Shown: piece after piece, positions 35,523 to 44,546 of the stretch
How the letters are laid out: the number at the start of each line of letters is the position of its first letter
How positions within the stretch are numbered: the first letter of the stretch is position 1
Assembly: GCA_009920765.1 (NCBI GenBank)
Contig: RFZJ01000007.1
Location: forward strand, 1 to 64,000
DNA: 64,000 bases
Origin: Planctomycetota bacterium
GTDB taxonomy: Bacteria > Planctomycetota > Planctomycetia > Gemmatales > Gemmataceae
Direction of reading: 5' to 3'
Program-made: the position numbers and the translations under genes
The notes under the pieces: generated by a model
Databases searched by the model: none
Told to the model about the DNA's origin: nothing
Seen by the model: the letters and a program-made list of their open reading frames with translations, nothing else

Positions 35523-37835
35523 TCACCTTTTGAAGGTCGAACCAGTTTGGCGAATTCTGTTACCAGAATCACTAGATCCAGATGTAAGTTGAATAATCGC
35601 CTGATCGGCTTCCATTCGAACTCTTGGATCCAAGTCCGTTTTCTTTTCGTTGATCACTTCCAACACTTCTATACTATTGATTTTCATGCGAGTAAGCGAG
35701 CGTATACAGGCTGCTCTTACCATTGGGGCTGGATCTTCCTTAACTGCGGTTGCCAAAGCCTGTACTGCCAGGTTTATGGATCCCCCTCGGATTTTAGAAA
35801 GTTGATCTGCAGCATATTCCCTTTGGGAAGGTTGGTTTGCGTTTTTCAGCATCACAATATTTTCCATCAGAAATGTATCTGCAGGAATTATTGATGTTTC
35901 TGGTTGAATGTAAGCCATCATATTTGCAGGCATTTGGCCTGAACTTGCACTTTGAAACATAGGATTATTTGAACTTACTCCAGAAGGGGCAATTCCCTGG
36001 GCGGGCATTTCACCACCTTTTGGTATTGGTGGATTAAATGCATTCTGCATTACAACTGTTGATTCAACATCTGAGGGAATAGGCCGTTGATTTGGAACCG
36101 GAGTGAAGGCGTTTGCCATTCCTTGAGTAGGGTAAACTGTGCCAGCCATTATCCTGGGTGGATTGCTTGGATAAAGTTGTGGAGCCTGAGGAGGAGTAAA
36201 TATTTGAGATGTTGGTGGGGCACCCATAGGTTGGCCATTGGGCATGTAAGGAACGAATCTTATAGGAGGTGCACCAGCAGCTAATACTGAACCATTGCCT
36301 GGAGGTGCTTTTTCCTCAGTTTGGGTAACTGCATTAGGTTTTGCCCAGAATCCATAAATCCGTCCCATGGTGCGGTCAAGAAAATCAGGATTTTTAGGAG
36401 CTGTGGGTTCTTTCTTTTTGGAAAGAACCAATTTTGATTGTCGGGGTTCTTTGATAACAACGATTGGATGGCTAGCAGTTTTTTCTAAAGGTTCTGTGAC
36501 AATTTTTGGGGCATTTTTAGCTTTGGCAACTGGTGTGGTATTAGGAATTTGTTTCGGGGTCACCTTTATAGTATCTGTAGAAGTTTCCTTAGTTGGAATT
36601 TTTGGAGTAACTTTTGGTGGGGAATTTTCGGCGAGTTCAGCATTTGTTTTAGGTGCTGCGCCTCCAGAAACAATTGCTTCTACTTCTTTATTCGAACTTT
36701 CTCTTCCAACAGCTTTGACAGCCTTCTTGGCTATCTTTTCTTCTAACTTTGGGTGCAAATAGTCAACACTTTTAAGTGGATCAGGTTTGGTTCGATCTGC
36801 GTGCGGAAGCTCAGTCTCTGTGGGTTGGTTTTTTGTAATGTTGGTTTTTTCCTGTGACAAATCCATTTTGCCCCATGATTTTCGCCAATCTTGAGGTTTA
36901 GGTTGTTCGATCTCAGGCTTTTTTGTTTCACTTGGAATAGAGTTGATAGCTTCAATGGATTTATTTACCACAGTTGGATTTTTAATATCTGTAACTTTCG
37001 AATCACTTTTATTGCCAGCAGCATTAATGCTAGCAGGATTCATTTGTTTTTCTGAACTCGATGAATCTACAGTATTACCGTTTGACTTGCCAATTAAAGG
37101 CGGTTTAGTTGGGAGTTCCTTAATGGATATTATTTTTTCTGGTCCAGCGCTGGTCGTGGTTACGAGATTTTTTTCTTCTTTAAGAATAATAACTTTTTCT
37201 GTACTGGGCTGTGCTGTTTTTGCCGCAAATAATTTCTTGCTTTTTTCTGGTACGACAACAACTTTGTCGGCCCCTGGTGCTGGAATAGTTATGAATTCTG
37301 TAGTTGATGGTTTTTCATTTGGGCTGGCAACTGTGGGTGCACCTTCTTTTTTAATAGTTGCAGTTTCGGTTTTTGAAGGTTTATTATCTTTTTGGATTGC
37401 TGTTTGCATTGGTACGGTTGTTGAATTATTGATGGCAGTTTTGGCCTCAACTTTTACCGGTTCTTTTTGTGCTGGAGTTGCTTTTGCGGTGTTATATTCA
37501 GGAGGAGCAGGTGAATTCGGTGGCGGGGTATTGGCATCTACCCAGTGGTAATTAATGGTTGAGTTTTTTTCTTTAGAAGAGGAGGCATTTTGAACGATGG
37601 TGATTTTTCCCCCTGTTTCAAGTGCTTCTACCAAGTAGCATTGTTGTCCGGTTTTACTTGTCCAAGCTAAAATTAGCTTGCATTTAATTGGAGCTTTACC
37701 TTTTTCATTTACTGTTAAAAACCTGTCTTTAGGTTTTTGTATTTCGTTGTTAACAGGGGCTTCAGAATAAGCCAATCCAATGGTGGTTCCAGTGAACGCC
37801 AATAGCAATGAGCTTAGCCATAATTTGCGTAACAT
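35523..37835 (-). CDS. Exported low-complexity protein with C-terminal HEAT repeats
   Basis: Unrecognised protein of 770 residues. It starts with a signal peptide (LWLSSLLLAFTGTTIGLAYS). Residues 30-100 form a small ordered part (about 80 residues with KCKLILAWTSKTGQQCYLVE). The middle (about 105-640) is rich in Lys, Thr, Pro, Ser, Asn and Gln and probably disordered, with many KPxxTE-like stretches and later proline/glutamine-rich runs. The last about 110 residues look like two or three HEAT repeats (YAADQLSKIRGGSINLAVQA, VRAACIRSLTRMKINSIEVL, PRVRMEADQAIIQL). The ATG is preceded by GGGGGA. A spanning linker between envelope layers is possible, but the function is unknown. Confidence 0.7.
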   Translation of the reverse strand: MLRKLWLSSLLLAFTGTTIGLAYSEAPVNNEIQKPKDRFLTVNEKGKAPIKCKLILAWTSKTGQQCYLVEALETGGKITIVQNASSSKEKNSTINYHWVDANTPPPNSPAPPEYNTAKATPAQKEPVKVEAKTAINNSTTVPMQTAIQKDNKPSKTETATIKKEGAPTVASPNEKPSTTEFITIPAPGADKVVVVPEKSKKLFAAKTAQPSTEKVIILKEEKNLVTTTSAGPEKIISIKELPTKPPLIGKSNGNTVDSSSSEKQMNPASINAAGNKSDSKVTDIKNPTVVNKSIEAINSIPSETKKPEIEQPKPQDWRKSWGKMDLSQEKTNITKNQPTETELPHADRTKPDPLKSVDYLHPKLEEKIAKKAVKAVGRESSNKEVEAIVSGGAAPKTNAELAENSPPKVTPKIPTKETSTDTIKVTPKQIPNTTPVAKAKNAPKIVTEPLEKTASHPIVVIKEPRQSKLVLSKKKEPTAPKNPDFLDRTMGRIYGFWAKPNAVTQTEEKAPPGNGSVLAAGAPPIRFVPYMPNGQPMGAPPTSQIFTPPQAPQLYPSNPPRIMAGTVYPTQGMANAFTPVPNQRPIPSDVESTVVMQNAFNPPIPKGGEMPAQGIAPSGVSSNNPMFQSASSGQMPANMMAYIQPETSIIPADTFLMENIVMLKNANQPSQREYAADQLSKIRGGSINLAVQALATAVKEDPAPMVRAACIRSLTRMKINSIEVLEVINEKKTDLDPRVRMEADQAIIQLTSGSSDSGNRIRQTGSTFKR

Positions 37836-37975
37836 GATCTAATCCCCCAGCATAGTGTTAATTCTATGCCAATAAATGTTAGGTATACTGTTCTATTTAT
37901 CGGTAATGCAGGAGATTAGCTTGAAAGGGAATTTGACGAAAAAACCTAATATTCAGGCAGCTACGTAAAATAGAA

Positions 37976-38004
37976 AGGGTCAGTTGGCAAAACCAACTGA
38001 CCCT
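37976..38004 (-). terminator. Intrinsic terminator of the ExbB/ExbD operon
   Basis: AGGGTCAGTTGG (37976-37987) and CCAACTGACCCT (37993-38004) form a perfect 12-bp stem with a 5-nt loop. On the minus strand it is followed by TTTCTATTTTAC. It begins 26 bp after the stop of the cyclase-like gene and separates it from the 770-residue protein gene. Confidence 0.85.
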
Positions 38005-38029
38005 AGGTAGTTTAGGAGACAGGGGGAGA

Positions 38030-39850
38030 CTATTTGGCCCCACCCATTTCGCGTCGATATAAAGGTAAATGCCTGTAGTAAACTTCCATGGTAAGAAGGG
38101 CCATAGATGTAGCCATTATCCTACCACCCGCATCAGCATGGGCTCCAAGTGCATCCCAGCTTCCCGAGAGCATGATTTTTTTAGGATCTGCACCTTGGAT
38201 TTGCTTGCCAATTAAAATATCACGTACACCGTTTTTACGAACTCCACCAACTTCGGGGCCCAAGTTCCAAAAGTCCCAAGCTTCGCCGCCCATATGATGC
38301 ATAACCTGAGTTGCATAATAAATTTGGTACATGTTGTAATTAGCTGGACTAACGCCTGGGTGAATCTTTTTCATAATCTCAACGCCTTTTAAAAGGCCAG
38401 GATTTCTAGGGTTAACACCCATGTACTGTCTACAAAGCATCCCAATAGCGGTCATCGCAGGTGCTGCGCCAGGATCAGTGTAGCCATAACCTCCAGATTT
38501 TGGATCGTGAACACCATCAAGGTATTTTTCAACCATTTTATAACGTTCGGTAGGGACTTTAAGACCAGCCATTTGGCCGCTTTTTAATGCCATGGTGCAC
38601 CAACCAGTTACTGAGGTGTCGCCTGGTTGTTTAGGGCCATAGCGCCAGCCGCCACCATCATGTTGAGCATAAATTAAATAATCTAATGCTTTTTGGGCAG
38701 AAATTTTGACCAGGGGATCACTTGTCATGCCATAAGCTTCGCACATGGCGATGGTGGCTAATGGGTGGGAGTAAAGACCACCACCATAATTGCCATCTTT
38801 GCCTTGTTTTTTTATAAGAAAGTTAATGCCACCCATGACAGTTTTGCTGTAGTCTTCCTGAGATTTTTTACCCGAGGGCTTGTGGGTTATACCCGCAGCA
38901 AGGAAGGGTAATAAACCAAATCCTGTTGCTGCGATATCGTTATTTTGCGCCTTTTCCCCGGTATTGTGTTTGATTATTTTCGAGGCGGGATTTCCGATGG
39001 GTGCGGTGCGATAATGATCACCGTATTTATCAAGTGACCAATGGCCATCATCGGCTTGGTGTAAAGCAAAAAACTTAAGGCCTCGAGCTACTGCAGCTTC
39101 AGAAAGGGCATTACCACCCCCTTCGTTGAGGAGTTTTTCTCGGGTTGCCCCGCTACGGCCTGCAATCCCGCCAGGGGCATAAATCCCACCCATGCCACCA
39201 ATAGAACCAACATTGCTTCCAAGGCCGGAAACATCTAATGATGGGGCAGCACCAGTACCACCACCAAAGCCTGGAGGTGGTGGAACATTTGATGCAACGG
39301 TTTCGGGCGAATTTGGAATACCAACAGATTGAGATGGATCTTCAGGGCCGGGAACGCTCATTTCGTCTTTGCGATCCACATTGTACTGGGTCGGCACTTC
39401 AATGTCGTTGCCTATATCCGTTACTGTTAGATCTGGTTCTGGTTCAGATTCCTCAATTTTTGTGGGCTCATCGAGCTTTGCAGCTTGCACCGGAGCACTT
39501 TCGAAAGGAATAAGCATGATCAAGAGAATGAGCAAACCGTGCATTGCAGCACTAACAACACCAGCGCCCAGCGCCCAAGCAATGTTAGCATAACCACCTT
39601 TGTCTTGAATCGTTTCGGAAAGCTCAAGACGCCCAGCTTGGTGTCCAATTCCTGCAAATACTGCCAAACCCATCGCTGGTTTGGTTGCTGCAACAATAGG
39701 AGTTGCACCTTCTAGCAGTACGGAAGTGACATCAATACCCCTGTCGCGGGCGATCATTTCCGCATTTTTTTCACTTTGGGCGACAATCTTAGATTCAATC
39801 GGCTTTCCCGTACCCTTGATCGTGCCTTTGACAATATAGTTTTGCGACAT
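38030..39850 (-). CDS. TonB-like membrane anchor fused to squalene-cyclase-like repeat domain
   Basis: The 606-residue protein has four visible parts. Residues 1-60 form a small cytoplasmic domain. Residues about 90-116 form a transmembrane helix carrying Ser100-x3-His104 (VSAAMHGLLILLI), the pattern that TonB uses to contact ExbB/ExbD. Residues about 120-245 form an acidic, proline- and glycine-rich linker. From about 250 to the end are prenyltransferase/squalene-oxidase-type repeats (GLKFFALHQADDGHWSLDKY, ALDYLIYAQHDGGGWRYG, KSGGYGYTDPGAAPAMTAIG), an alpha-toroid fold. No DXDD or similar cyclase motif was noticed, so enzymatic activity is doubtful. It is the last gene of the ExbB/ExbD operon, preceded by GGAG, and ends before a strong terminator. 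Confidence 0.82.
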   Translation of the reverse strand: MSQNYIVKGTIKGTGKPIESKIVAQSEKNAEMIARDRGIDVTSVLLEGATPIVAATKPAMGLAVFAGIGHQAGRLELSETIQDKGGYANIAWALGAGVVSAAMHGLLILLIMLIPFESAPVQAAKLDEPTKIEESEPEPDLTVTDIGNDIEVPTQYNVDRKDEMSVPGPEDPSQSVGIPNSPETVASNVPPPPGFGGGTGAAPSLDVSGLGSNVGSIGGMGGIYAPGGIAGRSGATREKLLNEGGGNALSEAAVARGLKFFALHQADDGHWSLDKYGDHYRTAPIGNPASKIIKHNTGEKAQNNDIAATGFGLLPFLAAGITHKPSGKKSQEDYSKTVMGGINFLIKKQGKDGNYGGGLYSHPLATIAMCEAYGMTSDPLVKISAQKALDYLIYAQHDGGGWRYGPKQPGDTSVTGWCTMALKSGQMAGLKVPTERYKMVEKYLDGVHDPKSGGYGYTDPGAAPAMTAIGMLCRQYMGVNPRNPGLLKGVEIMKKIHPGVSPANYNMYQIYYATQVMHHMGGEAWDFWNLGPEVGGVRKNGVRDILIGKQIQGADPKKIMLSGSWDALGAHADAGGRIMATSMALLTMEVYYRHLPLYRREMGGAK

Positions 39851-39910
39851 GAATAACTCTCCTGAAATTTATTGATACTTTATTATTGCATGTATGCTTT
39901 AGGAAATCAA

Positions 39911-41110
39911 TCAAATCCTATAGCTGGGAAAGTTTGAATTTCCAGAATCGTTTTCTGTTAACTTAGACGCAGAAATCTCAATTTGGTTCCCGTTAAATGC
40001 AGAATAATCTTTGAAAATTGGGTCGACTTCTATGTGTCGGTTTCTTAATCGGTTTGTAGTCTTCTGATCGCCACGCAAAAACCAGATAATTAATGCAATA
40101 ATTCCTGTAAGAACCACCAACGAAGCTACGGTAAACAAAGGCAACAGCCCTTTTGCCCAAGTTGACCCTTCTTCATAAGATTCGATCGACCCCCTTTTGA
40201 CATTCAAGGTTTTTCCAATGACTAAAGGCGTATCTTTCCAAGGGTTTTCACTACCACTATTAGCTGTTTTGTAGCGATATTTTTTGAAAAAGTAGCCTTG
40301 AAATTCAATCAGAAAATCATCCTTTTCAAAAGGTTGAATGTTGTTAGGCAATTCCGTGAATAGGATACAGACAGGGTTAGGCCCATACATCTCTTGAAAG
40401 ACCCAGCCTTCGTAAAGTTCGGATACACCAACATTAAGCAATGCCGCAGGGGGAGTTATCTTTCTAAGGCGCCTAAGCCTTCCTTTGATCTCAACAACCT
40501 CGCCTCGATTTGTTTTAGGTTTGGTCATTAAATCAGAGAAAGTAAGTTCTTTTCGGGCGGATTGTGTGAAGGCCAAGGCAGAGGTTTGGTACGCCATCAG
40601 CACAAATTCACAATAGGCTGAAGCTTCAAGATCATCGATTGACGGTCCCAATAGGGGTTTCTCGTCTTTGATCCGTTCTAAAAATTCTTCTGGAATCGGT
40701 CGGACAACATCTGAATTAATCAAAGACCAAAAATCTTCTTCGTCACCAATTTTTAATATTCCGATAGTTTCAATTCCTGACATTGCAGACCCAGCGGGCA
40801 AAAATAGTAATCCACAAGTTGCAAATAGGGATTTGTCTCTTCTGGAAGAAAGAGGTGTGCTAAAAGACCATAAATTGAAACCAGAATCGTCCCCACTAAC
40901 CAAGGTAGAAAGAGAACTTAGTATTCCTACCCCAGAGTTTGTTCCTGAACCGATACAAAGGGTTGCTAAATAACTCTGCTCAGGTTGAAATAATTGGAAT
41001 AAAGGAACGGTATCAATATCTTGTGCAATTGCTTTATTGGTTGAAAAGAGGAAGGCTAAAAATAGAAGAACCGATGCAATAGATTTACAAATGTTATTAT
41101 ATTTGGCCAT
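39911..41110 (-). CDS. Secreted, C-terminally membrane-anchored protein of unknown function
   Basis: The 399 residues start with a signal peptide (IASVLLFLAFLFSTNKAIAQ). The large exported region (about 30-320) has no motif I recognise; it contains a part (RRKIT-like basic stretch, then LLNVGVSELYEGWVF) that could be an OB-like or SH3-like barrel. A transmembrane helix at about 325-345 (FTVASLVVLTGIIALIIWFL) leaves a short tail of about 55 residues in the cytoplasm. It lies between exbD and the TonB-like fusion gene on the same strand with gaps of 18 and 60 bp, so it very likely belongs to that system. The function is unknown. Confidence 0.72.
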   Translation of the reverse strand: MAKYNNICKSIASVLLFLAFLFSTNKAIAQDIDTVPLFQLFQPEQSYLATLCIGSGTNSGVGILSSLSTLVSGDDSGFNLWSFSTPLSSRRDKSLFATCGLLFLPAGSAMSGIETIGILKIGDEEDFWSLINSDVVRPIPEEFLERIKDEKPLLGPSIDDLEASAYCEFVLMAYQTSALAFTQSARKELTFSDLMTKPKTNRGEVVEIKGRLRRLRKITPPAALLNVGVSELYEGWVFQEMYGPNPVCILFTELPNNIQPFEKDDFLIEFQGYFFKKYRYKTANSGSENPWKDTPLVIGKTLNVKRGSIESYEEGSTWAKGLLPLFTVASLVVLTGIIALIIWFLRGDQKTTNRLRNRHIEVDPIFKDYSAFNGNQIEISASKLTENDSGNSNFPSYRI

Positions 41111-41128
41111 CTTTCATGCTCGGAACAG

Positions 41129-41650
41129 TTAATTTACCACGCTGATGTTGAATCCCGGAGGTTCAACAAAACTGACATTTTTGAATCCTGCTTTTCGACA
41201 AGTGTCTGCCACCATTATAACATTGGACCATTTTAATTTGCTAGCAGGCTGTATTTTAACAATCTCTTTTTCTGTTGCAGTCTCGTTTGCTAATTTTAGT
41301 TTTTCAAAAAGCTCCTTTAGATCTCCCACAATAATCGAGCCGGAATTCTGCTTGATGTGTATTTTTGCAATTTCGCCCCGGTTTACATCATCTGTAACCG
41401 CTTCAACAACGATTGTTACATCAGCTTCGATTTTTGGAGGGGCATCAGGATCGGGGGGAGGAGGCGGTGTCTTGGTTTCCTTGGCAGCAGCTTCATTTTC
41501 GGATGGCAGGCTTAAATCAAACTGTCCCTCAAGCCCTGAAGGATTGTAGGTAAAGATGAAAAACGTAAGTAATTGAAAAGCCATATCCAACATGGGTGTT
41601 ATGGGCAGTATGACTTCTGGTGATGGTTCTTCGTTTTTATGCTTGCTCAT
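41129..41650 (-). CDS. exbD: ExbD/TolR-family biopolymer transport protein (second)
   Basis: The 173 residues have the ExbD layout: a short cytoplasmic start (about 20), one transmembrane helix with the essential aspartate in PMLDMAFQLLTFFIF, a proline-rich linker (PPPPPDPDAPP) and a periplasmic domain ending in ADTCRKAGFKNVSFVEPPGF. With ExbB it forms a proton channel that drives TonB-like proteins. The ATG overlaps the upstream exbD stop as ATGA. The periplasmic half differs from that of the other ExbD, so the two are probably not redundant. Confidence 0.92.
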   Translation of the reverse strand: MSKHKNEEPSPEVILPITPMLDMAFQLLTFFIFTYNPSGLEGQFDLSLPSENEAAAKETKTPPPPPDPDAPPKIEADVTIVVEAVTDDVNRGEIAKIHIKQNSGSIIVGDLKELFEKLKLANETATEKEIVKIQPASKLKWSNVIMVADTCRKAGFKNVSFVEPPGFNISVVN

Positions 41651-42174
41651 ATTGGTTGTGCCACGCTCTTTGTAACAGCCCTGAGTTTTATTTGCCTGAA
41701 TCCCTCAATCTTGCACATCTGCAAAACTCGGTAAACCTGATCATAGTCAGTAAGCTTGTGGGCTCTCATGACAATTGTGGTTTTGACTTTACCGTCTTTG
41801 CTAGTTCTTTTGAGGGTATTGAACTGGTTTCGAAGCCAGAACTTAAATTCGCTGAATCTCATGGGTTCTTCGCCAAGGATAATAATAAAAGGGTCGCCTT
41901 CTTTAAACTTATCTGTCAGTTTTTGAAGTGCGGTAGCTCCTTTGGATTCATAATCCTTTAAAATGAATGGCCGAACATTTATAAATAAAACATCCGTCTC
42001 ATTTTTGTCCATGGGCACGGCAGACATAGATTCTGGAAGTACAATTTCTTCTGAAACCTGATTGGTTACAAAATTAACGCACATCATGAAAAACATAAGA
42101 AGCTGTAAAACCACATCCAATAAAGGAGTGAGGTTTGGTTCCATGTTTCCTTCGCCGGAAGCACCATGACTCAT
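41647..42174 (-). CDS. exbD: ExbD/TolR-family biopolymer transport protein (first)
   Basis: The 175 residues show a single transmembrane helix with the proton-carrying aspartate in PLLDVVLQLLMFFMM (Asp near residue 20), followed by a periplasmic domain with IIILGEEPMRFSEFKFWLRN and YRVLQMCKIEGFRQIKLRAV, the usual ExbD end. It lies 103 bp after exbB and overlaps the second exbD by 4 bp. Two ExbD types in one ExbB operon are common in planctomycetes by my recollection. Confidence 0.92.
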   Translation of the reverse strand: MSHGASGEGNMEPNLTPLLDVVLQLLMFFMMCVNFVTNQVSEEIVLPESMSAVPMDKNETDVLFINVRPFILKDYESKGATALQKLTDKFKEGDPFIIILGEEPMRFSEFKFWLRNQFNTLKRTSKDGKVKTTIVMRAHKLTDYDQVYRVLQMCKIEGFRQIKLRAVTKSVAQPI

Positions 42175-42277
42175 GGTATATTAACCCCTGATTTGCCTTA
42201 TAATTTAGTCTTTAAATACCCTGTTAAGTCTCGTGGGGATCATTTCTAATGAAAGAAAGATCGCTAAAAGATTAAAC

Positions 42278-43114
42278 TTAAACTTGGGGCATTGATTTTG
42301 TTGGGACATTTGGGGCTGCAGCAGGAGCACTAGGTTGACCTGCGGCTTTTTTAGTACTGTGATACATCTGGGTTAAAAGATCATCAGCAATCAAGCTTGT
42401 ATCCATCGAAATTTTTATTAATCGATTGCGATAAAATGCATGAAAGAAAATTGCTGGAACGGAAAGGCCGATCCCCAGAAGTGTAACTACAAGTGCATGC
42501 GAAATACCATCGGCAAGCTTGTCTGGCCTAGGGGTAGAACCGGGTCTGCCAAGTTCCATAAAGCTAAGAATCATACCAAACACTGTTCCAACCAAACCAA
42601 TGAGGGGCCCAAGTGTCCCGATAGTTGAAAGGTAAGTGATTGCTACTTCCTTACTGGCTTTGATGCTATCAACCATATTGTAGGATGATTCCCTAGCATC
42701 TTCGATGCCATATTGAAGCCTGGACATACCCTGGCTCATTACTCTACCGAGAAAGGACCCATCTTCTTTGGCTATATCGAAGGCTTGTTTGAATTGCTTC
42801 TTATTGACCAAGTCGGTAAATTCTTCGACAAAATTCGGGGGAATGGATGTAGCCAATCGAAGTTCCATTGCCAAAAGGCAAATAAGCGCAATAAGGGCAA
42901 TTGAAATAGCGAGAATCATTGGCCCGAACACCCAGCCAGCAGATTTAATAATGTGCATAAAAAGACTGGTATTTGCAGCAGGTTTGGCTTCACCTTCATC
43001 TTTTTTCTCAGCAGCAGGAGCTGCATCTTGAAAGGCATAGGAACTGTTCGCACTGATTAGGAATCCAGCTAGAACTAATGAAATAAATGCAAGCCTTGAC
43101 AAAGTCCCTGACAT
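42278..43114 (-). CDS. exbB: MotA/TolQ/ExbB proton channel family protein
   Basis: Inner-membrane channel subunit, 278 residues. A signal-like N-terminal segment (LAFISLVLAGFLISANSSYA) is followed by an Ala/Glu/Lys-rich stretch, then a transmembrane helix (AGWVFGPMILAISIALIALI). The ExbB core follows, with LSTIGTLGPLIGLVGTVFGM as the conserved TM2 and ALVVTLLGIGLSVPAIFFHA as TM3. The ATG at 43114 has AAGGGGAA upstream; the frame is also open for 45 codons before it, but without a good start. It heads a five-gene unit with two exbD genes, an anchored exported protein and the TonB-like fusion. Confidence 0.92.
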   Translation of the reverse strand: MSGTLSRLAFISLVLAGFLISANSSYAFQDAAPAAEKKDEGEAKPAANTSLFMHIIKSAGWVFGPMILAISIALIALICLLAMELRLATSIPPNFVEEFTDLVNKKQFKQAFDIAKEDGSFLGRVMSQGMSRLQYGIEDARESSYNMVDSIKASKEVAITYLSTIGTLGPLIGLVGTVFGMILSFMELGRPGSTPRPDKLADGISHALVVTLLGIGLSVPAIFFHAFYRNRLIKISMDTSLIADDLLTQMYHSTKKAAGQPSAPAAAPNVPTKSMPQV

Positions 43115-43309
43115 GAAGTTCCCCTTAATAAGCGTTAGCATGTTGTCTATCCTTTTCAAAACAGCGAAGTCTTTATAGCGTGAAAACACGTTTGGAAACA
43201 TAACAATTTCGAATATCTTCAAAATTTCATTTGATTTATATTTTGACACACCCCAGACGATATTAGTTCCTTTGGAATTAAAATCATTAAAATTAAATGA
43301 ACTTTCTTT

Positions 43310-43338
43310 ATAACAACGATGAAACTGCGTCTTGTCAA
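43310..43338 (-). promoter_or_regulatory. Promoter of the ExbB/ExbD operon
   Basis: On the minus strand TTGACA (43338-43333) is followed after 17 bp by TGTTAT (43315-43310). The -35 is a perfect consensus; the -10 matches at four of six positions. Transcription would begin near 43303, leaving a leader of about 190 nt before the exbB ATG. Confidence 0.5.
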
Positions 43339-43350
43339 GGAATTATCCTC

Positions 43351-44289
43351 CTACTTTTCCCGGATTTTTTCTTGGAAGTGTTTTAATGTTTTTGTAAGCC
43401 CGGCAGTTCGTTGTATTTTTGGTTCCCAACCTAAAAGCTTCTTTGCTCGGGATATATCAGGTTTTCGAACTTTCGGGTCGTCTTGAGGTAACGGGTGGAA
43501 AATGATCTGGCTTTTGCTACCAGATAGCTCAAGGATCTCTTTAGCAAATTCTAAAATTGTTACCTCACTGGGGTTCCCCAGATTTACAGGTTCATGAAAA
43601 TCCGTGAATAATAATTTTGTGATGCCTTCCACTAAATCATCAACATGGCAAAAACTTCTTGTCTGCGACCCATCTCCATATACCGTTAATGGGTCTCCCC
43701 TTAGTGCCTGCCCCATAAAATTTGGGAGCACTCGGCCGTCGTCCAGTCTCATTCGGTTTCCATAGGTGTTGAATATTCGAATGATGTGGGTGTTGATATT
43801 GTGACAACGATGGTACGCCATGACCATGGCTTCGGAAAAACGCTTAGCCTCATCATAAACACCACGAATGCCAATAGGGTTGACATTTCCCCAATAATCT
43901 TCACTTTGTGGGTGCCTTTCGGGGTCGCCATAAACTTCGCTTGTGCTAGCTAAGAGGTAGGAGGAGTTCTTGGCCTTTGCTAATCCCAGAGTGTTGTGGG
44001 TGCCTAAGGATCCAACTTTCAATGTGGGAATGGGATGCCTTAGATAATCAACTGGACTTGCGGGAGAGGCGAAGTGCAAGATGTTGTCGATTGGGCCATC
44101 AATGTCAAGATGGTGGCTTATATCGTGGCGAATAAAGCTGAATTGCGGATTGCTCCTCAAATGATCCACATTTCCAAGGCTTCCGGTGATTAAGTTGTCT
44201 ACGCAGATAACTTCATGACCCAAGCCCAAAAATGTTTCACAAAGGTGAGACCCGACGAATCCTGCACCGCCGGTAACAAGTGTTCGCAC
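43351..44289 (-). CDS. UDP-glucuronate decarboxylase-like NAD-dependent epimerase/dehydratase
   Basis: Short-chain dehydrogenase of the extended nucleotide-sugar type, 312 residues, the length of UDP-xylose synthase (UXS). NAD loop [11 protein letters not shown], substrate region [13 protein letters not shown], catalytic [10 protein letters not shown] with Ser-Glu, and the Tyr-x3-Lys pair in [13 protein letters not shown] are typical of UXS, as is [20 protein letters not shown]. It probably makes UDP-xylose for surface polysaccharide, although other UDP-sugar epimerases are possible. The start is a GTG at 44289 with AAAGGA 9 nt upstream. It is divergent from the alpha-glucan phosphorylase across a 257-bp AT-rich gap. 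Confidence 0.88.
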   Translation of the reverse strand: MRTLVTGGAGFVGSHLCETFLGLGHEVICVDNLITGSLGNVDHLRSNPQFSFIRHDISHHLDIDGPIDNILHFASPASPVDYLRHPIPTLKVGSLGTHNTLGLAKAKNSSYLLASTSEVYGDPERHPQSEDYWGNVNPIGIRGVYDEAKRFSEAMVMAYHRCHNINTHIIRIFNTYGNRMRLDDGRVLPNFMGQALRGDPLTVYGDGSQTRSFCHVDDLVEGITKLLFTDFHEPVNLGNPSEVTILEFAKEILELSGSKSQIIFHPLPQDDPKVRKPDISRAKKLLGWEPKIQRTAGLTKTLKHFQEKIREK

Positions 44290-44546
44290 TAGTGGGATCC
44301 TTTCAAGCGTTCTTTATCGAGGATGTCTTCTTTTTAAAATACAACGAGGTTTAATTTACAAGCTTCTAAATCATAAGATTTATTTCTATTATTTTTATGG
44401 TCTTGTAAACTGGTTATATGTTATCTAATATTCGTTGAAAGAATAATAGTTGATTTATTTATTCGACAATTGTGAATTATTTATTGTCTGACAAATAGTT
44501 TAGGTCGTAACTTTTTAGTTTCCTTTGTTTATTTAAAAAAGAGAGA

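Noticed and set aside
36943..37551. Plus-strand open frame of 202 codons with hydrophobic translation.
   Set aside because: It is antisense to the low-complexity middle of the 770-residue protein; its hydrophobicity results from reversing Lys/Thr/Pro codons, and it has no ribosome-binding site that fits.
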